Assembly (NCBI GenBank): GCA_044375455.1
Contig: JBILMQ010000009.1
Coordinates: 1-29,193 of the forward strand
Origin: JBEIHX01 sp044375455
Lineage (GTDB): Bacteria > Pseudomonadota > Alphaproteobacteria > Caulobacterales > Aquidulcibacteraceae
DNA length: 29,193 nt
Reading direction: 5' to 3'
Part shown: positions 24,124 to 29,193 of the stretch, one piece after another
Position numbering within the stretch: the first letter of the stretch is position 1
How the letters are laid out: each line of letters starts with the position of its first letter
Notes under the pieces: generated by a model
Seen by the model: only the letters and a program-made list of their open reading frames with translations
Told to the model about the DNA's origin: nothing
The model's database searches: none
Translations under genes and position numbers: made by a program

Positions 24124-24182
24124 GCGAATGAGCCTGGGGCCGTTGCCCTGACCGCAAGGTCGCCAAGGCCCGGCTCATTCGC
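24124..24182. repeat. long near-perfect hairpin, 59 bases
   Basis: The outer arms GCGAATGAGCC (24124-24134) and GGCTCATTCGC (24172-24182) pair perfectly over 11 bases. After a two-base bulge GGGCC (24137-24141) pairs with GGCCC (24167-24171). TTG (24143-24145) can pair with CAA (24164-24166), and the apex GACC-GCAA-GGTC (24150-24161) carries a GNRA tetraloop. About 23 pairs form in total. No T-run follows on either strand, so a classical terminator is not proven. It could be a small structured RNA, the 3' end of the 37-codon transcript, or a REP-like palindrome. Confidence 0.75.
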
Positions 24183-24499
24183 GCAGCAGGCGTTGGGCTG
24201 TTCCTGGCATGAGTTGGTGTGGTCGGCGCACCATGCATGTCACTGCGGGACGTGCGATCACCGCCGCGTCGCATCGGCGTGCTCCTGCCGGTCCCGATGG
24301 CTCAGGCTGCTCTTGCAGCCCGCGCTCGCCGCTGCACGCGCCGCATCAAGTCTGGTGCGACCACCCAGGAGCGGCAAACCAGGAGCCGCCAGCCAGACGC
24401 AGAGGCATGGCGGCGAGGGTGACGCGCCGGCTTCGCCGCCACACGGATCGTGATGCGCTTGGCCGGGGCCTGTTCCTCGGGCGCGCAGACGGCCCCGCA

Positions 24500-26500
24500 T
24501 CACAGCCGGGCCAGCGCCTCAACGCGGTCGGCGACGATCTTGACCACATCGGACATGATGTCTGTGATCCGATAGTCCTTCGGGGTGTAGATACGGCTGA
24601 CGCCCATCTGCTTAAGAACAAGCGCATCTTCGGGCGGCACAATTCCGCCAACCACCACCGGCACGTCATGCAACCCTTCGGCGCGCAGCAGACGGACCGT
24701 TTCCTGAACCAAATCCAGGTGCGACCCGGAGAGGATCGACAGACCGACCACGTGGACACGATGCTGTTTTGCGGCGGCGGCGATTTCAGCGGGTGTGAGA
24801 CGAATTCCCTCATAAATGACAGACATGCCGGCCGCGCGTCCTCTCGTGGCGATTTGTTCTGCCCCGTTTGAGTGCCCGTCCAACCCGGGCTTGCCGACCA
24901 GGAATGTCAGTGTTCGTCCGAGCCTTTCTGACACCGTGGCCACTTCTGACTGGACGCTCGCGAGGGCCTCGTCGTCCCCTGTGGTCACGACCAGTGCAAC
25001 GCCCGTCGGGGCGCGGTATTCGCCAAACACCTGACGCAGCGCATCGCCCCACTCCCCGGTGGTCACTCCTGCCTTGGCGCAGGCGATAGACGCCGGCATG
25101 ATGTTGCGATCCTCTTTGGCCGCGGCCGTCAGTTCGTCCAGCGCCATCTTAACAGGGCCGGCGGCGCGTGCTGCGCGCCACGCCTGCAGACGCGTGATCT
25201 GCTCCTGCTCGACGCGCCGGTCGACCGACTGGATGGCGTCTTCGCCTGCGCCAAGTGGCGAGGGCTCGCTGTCTGTCCAGCGATTGACCCCGACAACAAT
25301 CTGGCGGGCAGCCTCAATGCCCATCACGCGCTGCCGGTTCGATTCAACTAGGGCAGCCTTCATCATCGGCACCGCCGCCATCGCACCGCCTGCCTGCTCG
25401 ATCAGCGCCAGTTCCCGCCGGGCGCCCTGCTTGAGGGAGGCGACCTTGGCGGCCACCACCGGCGATCCATCAAACAGGTCCTCGTATTCAAGCAGGTCCG
25501 TTTCGTAGGCGAGAATCTGCTGCATGCGCAGCGACCACTGCTGATCCCACGGCCGTGGCAGACCGAGCGCCTCATTCCATGCCGGCAGTTGCACCGCTCG
25601 GGCGCGGGCGGATTTTGACAAGGTGACGGCAAGCATTTCAAGGAGGATGCGGTAGACGTTGTTCTCCGCCTGAGGTTCGGTCAGCCCAAGGCTGTTGACC
25701 TGCACGCCGTAGCGAAACCTCAGAGCCTTTTCGTTCGTCACGCCGTAGCGCGTGCGCCCGATCTCGTCCCAGAGTTCAACGAACGCCCGCATCTTGCACA
25801 TCTCGGTCACGAACCGCATGCCGGCGTTCACAAAAAACGAGATACGACCGAACACGGCGTCGAAATCCTCAATGGCGTTTCTGCTTTTCAGTTCATCCAG
25901 AACAGCGATTGCATTGGCGAGGGCGTATGCGAGTTCCTGTTCCGGCGTCGCGCCCGCTTCCTGGAGATGGTAAGAGCACACATTCATCGCATTCCATTTG
26001 GGCGTCTCCACAAGCGCCCAGGCGATGGTGTCGGCAGTGAGCCGCATCGAAGGCGCTGGCGGAAAGACGTAGGTCCCACGCGACAGATATTCTTTCAGGA
26101 TGTCGTTTTGCGTTGTTCCTTGCAGGTCCTTGCGGCAGGCCTGCTGTTCGTCCGCCAAGGCTACATACAGCGCCAGCAACCACGCAGCTGGCGCGTTGAT
26201 CGTCATGGATGTGTTCATCCTGTCGAGTGGAATGGCGTCAAACAGGGTGCGCATGTCGCCCAGATGAGAGACGGGCACGCCGACCTTTCCCACTTCGCCG
26301 CGCGCAAGAATATGGTCGCTGTCATATCCCGTCTGGGTCGGCAGATCGAAGGCGATCGACAGACCGGTCTGGCCTTTCGCAAGGTTCGAGCGGTAGAGCG
26401 CGTTCGACTTTTCGGCCGTTGAGTGGCCGGCATAGGTCCGGAAAATCCAGGGTGCGTCTGGTGGATGGCGGATCTCAGGCGCGGGGCTAGTTTCAGGCAT
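24500..26500 (-). CDS. ecm: ethylmalonyl-CoA mutase (MeaA type)
   Basis: A B12-dependent acyl-CoA mutase of 666 residues, converting (2R)-ethylmalonyl-CoA to methylsuccinyl-CoA in the ethylmalonyl-CoA pathway for acetyl-CoA assimilation. The N-terminal catalytic barrel shows PWIFRTYAGHSTAEKSN and QTGLSIAFDLPTQTGYDSDH. The C-terminal B12 domain has GLDGHSNG (Asp541, His543, Gly546: the DxHxxG base-off motif), then LSGSH and GGIVPPED. The length and the short N-terminus match MeaA/Ecm rather than methylmalonyl-CoA mutase (over 700 residues). The frame opens at 26542, but GAAGGA nine bases before the ATG at 26500 decides the start. It lies 75 bases downstream of the COQ9 gene on the same strand. 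No other pathway gene is in the window. Confidence 0.93.
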   Translation of the reverse strand: MPETSPAPEIRHPPDAPWIFRTYAGHSTAEKSNALYRSNLAKGQTGLSIAFDLPTQTGYDSDHILARGEVGKVGVPVSHLGDMRTLFDAIPLDRMNTSMTINAPAAWLLALYVALADEQQACRKDLQGTTQNDILKEYLSRGTYVFPPAPSMRLTADTIAWALVETPKWNAMNVCSYHLQEAGATPEQELAYALANAIAVLDELKSRNAIEDFDAVFGRISFFVNAGMRFVTEMCKMRAFVELWDEIGRTRYGVTNEKALRFRYGVQVNSLGLTEPQAENNVYRILLEMLAVTLSKSARARAVQLPAWNEALGLPRPWDQQWSLRMQQILAYETDLLEYEDLFDGSPVVAAKVASLKQGARRELALIEQAGGAMAAVPMMKAALVESNRQRVMGIEAARQIVVGVNRWTDSEPSPLGAGEDAIQSVDRRVEQEQITRLQAWRAARAAGPVKMALDELTAAAKEDRNIMPASIACAKAGVTTGEWGDALRQVFGEYRAPTGVALVVTTGDDEALASVQSEVATVSERLGRTLTFLVGKPGLDGHSNGAEQIATRGRAAGMSVIYEGIRLTPAEIAAAAKQHRVHVVGLSILSGSHLDLVQETVRLLRAEGLHDVPVVVGGIVPPEDALVLKQMGVSRIYTPKDYRITDIMSDVVKIVADRVEALARL

Positions 26501-26575
26501 TATGCGTCCTTCGCACGAGGCGTGAGGGGGCGGCGCCTTCACCAGATGGCCCAGAGCCGGCGCAAGGCAAGGCGC

Positions 26576-27256
26576 TTATGTCCCGGAGCGACCCGGGTAG
26601 CGCATCTGACCGGCGAACGCCGCCGCGCCGGTCGCAATCGCGGAGAGGGGCTTCAGTCGCGCCTTCATCTTCTCGAAGTCCATGATGTTTGCGATCCTGC
26701 GATCAAGAAATCTGCGCGTTGCACCGGTGTCGTCTTCCTCGTCGCCGGCCCAGACAAGTTCGGTTGAGGCCATGACGGCGGCCAGCATCGCCCGTTTGGA
26801 GTAATAGTTCAGGTCGGTGGAGGGGTCTGCAAGAGCGCGCCAGATGCGGTCTGCGGTGCGCCAGGTCAGCCGCGTCGCCTCTGGTGCATGGTGGGGCAAA
26901 GCGAGCGCGGCGAGCGCTCGGCGCGCGGCGGCCTTGTGCGGGTTCATTGCAGTCAGGCGCGCCATGACGGCAAAGCGCACCCTGTCCCGGACCTTCATCC
27001 CGGTCAGATCCGTCGAGGATATGTGTTCAACCATCCGTGCGTCCGCCCAGTCTGCAAAGGCGTTCAGCAGATCGATCGGGCCCCGCGGCGCCGCCAGCTC
27101 GACCTGGCCGGGGCTCAGACCAGCGGCCGAGCCGGCGCGCTGCATCGCTGGGCGTGTCCAGCCTGCGACGGCAGCCTCCGCCAGCATTGCCGCAAGCAGA
27201 AGCCGGCGCCATTGCGCGGCCGGAGCGTCAGGCTCAGTTGGGTCCATAGCGTTCAT
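26576..27256 (-). CDS. COQ9-family ubiquinone biosynthesis protein
   Basis: A 226-residue COQ9-family protein. Mitochondrial COQ9 binds isoprenoid lipids and presents ubiquinone precursors to COQ7; the bacterial role is assumed to be similar. The TetR-like helical core covers about residues 15-190. The conserved part includes RDRVRFAVMARLTAMNPHKAAARRALAALALPHHAPEATRLTWRTADRIW (about 90-139), then DPSTDLNYYSKRAMLAAV, and the tail has FLDRRIANIMDFEKMKA. Starts at 27256 and 27247 are both possible; neither has a strong ribosome site. Divergent pairing with rpsU is a common alphaproteobacterial arrangement. It may be co-transcribed with ecm. Confidence 0.9.
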   Translation of the reverse strand: MNAMDPTEPDAPAAQWRRLLLAAMLAEAAVAGWTRPAMQRAGSAAGLSPGQVELAAPRGPIDLLNAFADWADARMVEHISSTDLTGMKVRDRVRFAVMARLTAMNPHKAAARRALAALALPHHAPEATRLTWRTADRIWRALADPSTDLNYYSKRAMLAAVMASTELVWAGDEEDDTGATRRFLDRRIANIMDFEKMKARLKPLSAIATGAAAFAGQMRYPGRSGT

Positions 27257-27308
27257 GAACGAAGATATGCGCCGGTCATTCTGCTGCGTCGAGAGGCGGA
27301 AGACGCGG

Positions 27309-27337
27309 TGGACAGACGCAACCCCGTTTGCTATGGC
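27309..27337 (+). promoter_or_regulatory. likely rpsU promoter
   Basis: TGGACA (27309-27314) and TATGGC (27332-27337) are separated by 17 bases. They face rpsU in the divergent COQ9-rpsU spacer. The predicted transcript start near 27344 gives a leader of about 110 bases that holds the 27387-27427 hairpin. The -10 match is only moderate. Confidence 0.4.
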
Positions 27338-27386
27338 CCCACCTCCGTAAATTGCCGGCAGGCGACAGTCGTGGGCGTGCGCGGGT

Positions 27387-27427
27387 GGGATCCATCGGCC
27401 GATGTCGGGTCACATCGGTCGGATCCC
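27387..27427 (+). promoter_or_regulatory. rpsU: strong hairpin in the rpsU leader
   Basis: The outer stem GGGATCC/GGATCCC (27387-27393 / 27421-27427) is perfect over seven pairs. After a three-base bulge GGCCGATGT (27397-27405) pairs with ACATCGGTC (27412-27420) over nine pairs, one of them G-U. The loop is CGGGTC. It ends 14 bases before the AGGAGG ribosome site, a place where ribosomal-protein leaders often bind their own product. It also buries the only upstream in-frame ATG (27402). Confidence 0.65.
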
Positions 27428-27455
27428 CTTTCGGGTAAAACAGGAGGGCAGTGCC

Positions 27456-27674
27456 ATCGTTCAGATTTTTGTGCGCGACAACAACGTCGATCAGGCGTTG
27501 AAGGCGCTGAAGAAAAAGATGCAGCGGGAAGGCACTTTCCGTGAAATGAAGCGTCGCAACCACTACGAGAAGCCGTCTGAGAAACGCGCCCGCGAAAAGG
27601 CCGAAGCCGTGCGCCGGGCCCGCAAGCTCGCCAGAAAGCGTGCGCAACGCGAAGGTCTGCTCCTCAAGCGCTGA
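27456..27674 (+). CDS. rpsU: 30S ribosomal protein bS21, apparent AUC start
   Basis: bS21 binds the small subunit near the anti-Shine-Dalgarno end of 16S rRNA and helps initiation. The 72-residue product VQIFVRDNNVDQALKALKKK, then REMKRRNHYEKPSEKRAREKAEAVRRARKLARKRAQRE, is full length and typical. In relatives the first codon is ATG or GTG before GTT-CAG-ATT; here it is ATC at 27456, with a perfect AGGAGG (27442-27447) eight bases upstream. No ATG, GTG or TTG lies in frame between the ribosome site and the conserved start. The only in-frame ATG upstream (27402) has no ribosome site, lies in the leader hairpin and would add 18 unrelated residues. AUC initiation, or a base error in the sequence, are the two readings. 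Confidence 0.88.
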   Translation: MVQIFVRDNNVDQALKALKKKMQREGTFREMKRRNHYEKPSEKRAREKAEAVRRARKLARKRAQREGLLLKR

Positions 27675-27773
27675 GGCGGACCGCGCTCAGGCTCCTCGCA
27701 AAGAACGCAGCCGCGGCGGGGGGAAGTGGTCGTTGCCGCGGGCGGATATTGCCCTGGGAGTTGCCGTAGCCGT

Positions 27774-27853
27774 TTGGTCACTGGTCAGGTTGGTCACTGG
27801 TCAGGTTGGTCACTGGTCAGACTGGTCACTGGTCAGACTGGTCACTGGTCAGA
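27774..27853. repeat. tandem repeat, 5 x 16 bp
   Basis: Five contiguous copies start at 27774, 27790, 27806, 27822 and 27838. The first two are TTGGTCACTGGTCAGG, the third ends in A, and the last two are CTGGTCACTGGTCAGA. Each unit is itself a doubled octamer built on TGGTCA. Scattered TTGGTC words at 27903-27930 look like decayed copies. The length is not a multiple of three, so copy-number change would not keep a reading frame. Confidence 0.95.
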
Positions 27854-28120
27854 CTGGTACCTGCGCATTTTTGTTTGCTGTCGTGGTTGATGCGGCGCTC
27901 AGGTTGGTCGCGCCATCAGTTGGTCAGGCGGTCAGTTTGGCAGGCCGCCAGTGCGCCAGACCCGGTCCCGTTTGCCAGGCAGAGCGGAGCGTGCGCCTTA
28001 AGCCCGCGCTTACCCGCCGCCTCGTTTGGCCAAAATCTGGCAGGCAGACGGGCGCCGCCCTGGGGCCGGCGCGGTGCGCGGGGGACGCCGTGGCGCCACC
28101 GCCCCTTCACACTGTTCCCA

Positions 28121-28168
28121 GGCAACACCCTCCCCAGGCAACACCCTCCCCAGTTAACACCCTCCCCA
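28121..28168. repeat. tandem repeat, 3 x 16 bp
   Basis: GGCAACACCCTCCCCA at 28121-28136 and 28137-28152 (identical) and a third copy at 28153-28168 with GC changed to TT. The minus strand reads as repeated GGGGAGGG blocks, six G-runs in 48 bases, so a G-quadruplex is possible there. Confidence 0.92.
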
Positions 28169-28177
28169 CCGTTGGAA

Positions 28178-28213
28178 GCCGGCAGGAGTGTCTGGCGCGC
28201 CAGAGTTGCCGGC
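28178..28213. repeat. nested dyad (palindrome inside inverted repeat)
   Basis: A perfect 14-bp palindrome TCTGGCGCGCCAGA (28191-28204) sits inside a perfect 7-bp inverted repeat GCCGGCA (28178-28184) / TGCCGGC (28207-28213). Spacing is six bases on the left and two on the right. It starts ten bases after the CACCCTCCCC array. It may be an operator, a cruciform or an RNA hairpin; no T-run follows. Confidence 0.6.
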
Positions 28214-28581
28214 CGGTGAGATGGTTGGCACAGACAAGAGATGGCAGCGCACGATTACCGGTAAGGCTGCCGATGTGGCTCGGCGAGGCGTGCAAGAGTG
28301 GGTTGGTCCTCATGGCCTCTGGCCGGCGCGTCACCGCAGCGCGTCGACCTGTGCGGACGTCTTGACGCGGAGCCGCTGAGCATGCCTCAACGCCTTGCGC
28401 GGTCAGCGTGGGCGCAGCCGATCCTGCGAAAAGCAGCCCTCACGTGTGTCTTGGGCAACCCGCGCGGTTCGGGTCGCTGTTTGGCGTTGCCGCGCCAGCC
28501 GGGATTGCCTCGCGACCCCCGCATAAGTCAGGATATCGCGTGCGGCGGTCATAGAAGCCCTCAGCAAGACTGCGGTGACCC

Positions 28582-29193
28582 ATGGAAGACAAGTTGCGCT
28601 TTGGCGCATTCATCGCCCCCTTTCACGCCCTCGAAGAGAACCCGACGCTCGCCATTCAGCGCGATTTGGAATTGGTCGAATGGATGGATCGCCTCGGCTA
28701 TGACGAGGCCTGGATCGGCGAGCACCATTCCGCCGGCATGGAGCTGATCGCGAGCCCGGAGCTGTTTATTGCCGCGGTCAGCCAGCGCACGACACGCATC
28801 CGGCTTGGCACTGGTGTGTCTTCACTGCCCTATCATCACCCGCTCATGCTGGCTGATCGCATCAACCAGCTCGATCATTTGACCCGTGGCCGCGTGATGT
28901 TTGGCGTCGGTCCGGGCGCGTTGCCATCCGATGCAGCCATGATGGGCATAAGGCCAGAAAATCAGCGCGTGATGATGGATGAGGCGCTGGGCGTGCTGGT
29001 CGCTCTGCTGCGGGGCGAGGTTGTCACCGCGCAGACGGATTGGTTCACCTTGCGCGACGCCCGTCTGCAGATGGAGCCGTTCTCCCGGCCGCATGTCGAG
29101 ATGGCTGTCGCAAGCCAAGTCTCGCCCACCGGGGCGCGCGCCGCTGGCAAATACGGGATTGGTCTGTTGTCGATCGGCGCCACTTCGGCTGGC
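28582..29193 (+). CDS. LLM-class (luciferase-like) flavin-dependent monooxygenase, 3'-truncated by window end
   Basis: The first 204 codons are present, with no stop before the window edge. The protein starts MEDKLRFGAFIAPFHALEEN and has the luciferase-like barrel with GYDEAWIGEHHSAGMELIASPE (about residues 39-60), TRIRLGTGVSSLPYHHPLMLADR (about 78-100) and LTRGRVMFGVGPGALPSDA (about 107-125). These match the group often named limonene 1,2-monooxygenase-like, two-component enzymes that use FMNH2 from a separate reductase. The substrate is not known. The ATG at 28582 gives the conserved N-terminus, but the ribosome site is weak (GCGGTGA). It follows a 0.9-kb non-coding gap and is probably transcribed on its own. 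Confidence 0.9.
   Translation, partial: MEDKLRFGAFIAPFHALEENPTLAIQRDLELVEWMDRLGYDEAWIGEHHSAGMELIASPELFIAAVSQRTTRIRLGTGVSSLPYHHPLMLADRINQLDHLTRGRVMFGVGPGALPSDAAMMGIRPENQRVMMDEALGVLVALLRGEVVTAQTDWFTLRDARLQMEPFSRPHVEMAVASQVSPTGARAAGKYGIGLLSIGATSAG

Larger units (their letters stand above)
23692..24499. other. gene-poor gap between flgK and ecm
   Basis: No long gene is supported. Contents seen are a possible plus-strand promoter (23809-23836), a UUCG-capped hairpin with a T6 run (23847-23874), a 37-codon hydrophobic ORF (23994-24107) and a long hairpin (24124-24182). From 24183 to 24499 nothing convincing is seen apart from two imperfect 14-base copies starting CCAGGAGC at 24365 and 24379. Open frames there lack motifs and overlap one another. 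Confidence 0.5.
27675..28581. other. 0.9-kb non-coding gap with repeats
   Basis: No supported gene. An open plus-strand frame of 241 codons runs through the tandem array and has no motif. Contents seen: five 16-bp copies (27774-27853) with a decayed tail to about 27930, three other 16-bp copies (28121-28168) and a nested dyad (28178-28213). From 28214 to 28581 nothing is seen apart from the upstream region of the monooxygenase gene. Confidence 0.55.

Noticed and set aside
27402..27455. Alternative rpsU start at ATG 27402
   Set aside because: It adds 18 residues unlike any bS21, lacks a ribosome site, and its ATG is inside the leader hairpin while a perfect AGGAGG lies downstream.
27640..28365. 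241-codon plus-strand frame across the 16-bp array
   Set aside because: It begins inside rpsU, is mostly repeat translation (WSLVRLVTGQ) and low-complexity, and has no motif.

Overview
The window is chromosomal DNA of a GC-rich, motile alphaproteobacterium. Supporting evidence is an ethylmalonyl-CoA mutase (MeaA type), a COQ9-family ubiquinone protein divergent from rpsU, the alphaproteobacterial IscU-like scaffold paralogue, a four-gene MCE lipid-transport operon, FlgK/FlgL and a DUF6498 membrane protein. The gene mix would suit Caulobacterales/Hyphomonadales-type bacteria, but the order is an inference; no rRNA, tRNA, CRISPR array, insertion sequence or prophage was seen.

Layout. 0.4-3.4 kb, minus strand: acyl-CoA synthetase, DUF6498 protein and YcgN-like Cys-cluster protein as a likely operon. 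3.5-4.8 kb, plus: IscU-like scaffold and an unrecognised 238-residue protein, converging on queC (minus). 5.6-8.2 kb: two long non-coding gaps with 17-18 bp tandem arrays flank a two-gene unit (small membrane protein + HAD hydrolase). 8.2-10.1 kb: class I ribonucleotide reductase large subunit behind a tandem pair of NrdR boxes, closed by a terminator. 10.2-13.9 kb: ALO-family FAD sugar-lactone oxidase (minus) divergent from uvrB (plus). 13.9-17.3 kb, minus: mlaE-mlaF-mlaD-lipoprotein operon with 4-base overlaps. 17.4-19.5 kb, plus: dgcA overlapping an M14-like (DUF2817) peptidase, probably peptide/murein recycling. 19.7-23.7 kb, minus: DUF2939 protein, flgL, flgK. 23.7-24.5 kb: gap with a possible 37-codon hydrophobic ORF followed at once by a long near-perfect hairpin. 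24.5-27.3 kb, minus: COQ9 then ecm. 27.3-27.7 kb, plus: rpsU with an apparent AUC start and a strong leader hairpin. 27.7-28.6 kb: gap with two 16 bp tandem arrays and a nested dyad. 28.6 kb to the end: 5' part of a luciferase-like flavin monooxygenase cut by the window edge.

The protein-coding content is mostly ordinary housekeeping and central metabolism. The unusual signal is non-coding: the rpsU start/leader, the NrdR boxes, the hairpin at 24.1 kb, and 16-18 bp tandem arrays recurring in unusually long GC-rich intergenic regions. I did not find a convincing new multi-gene defence or biosynthetic system.
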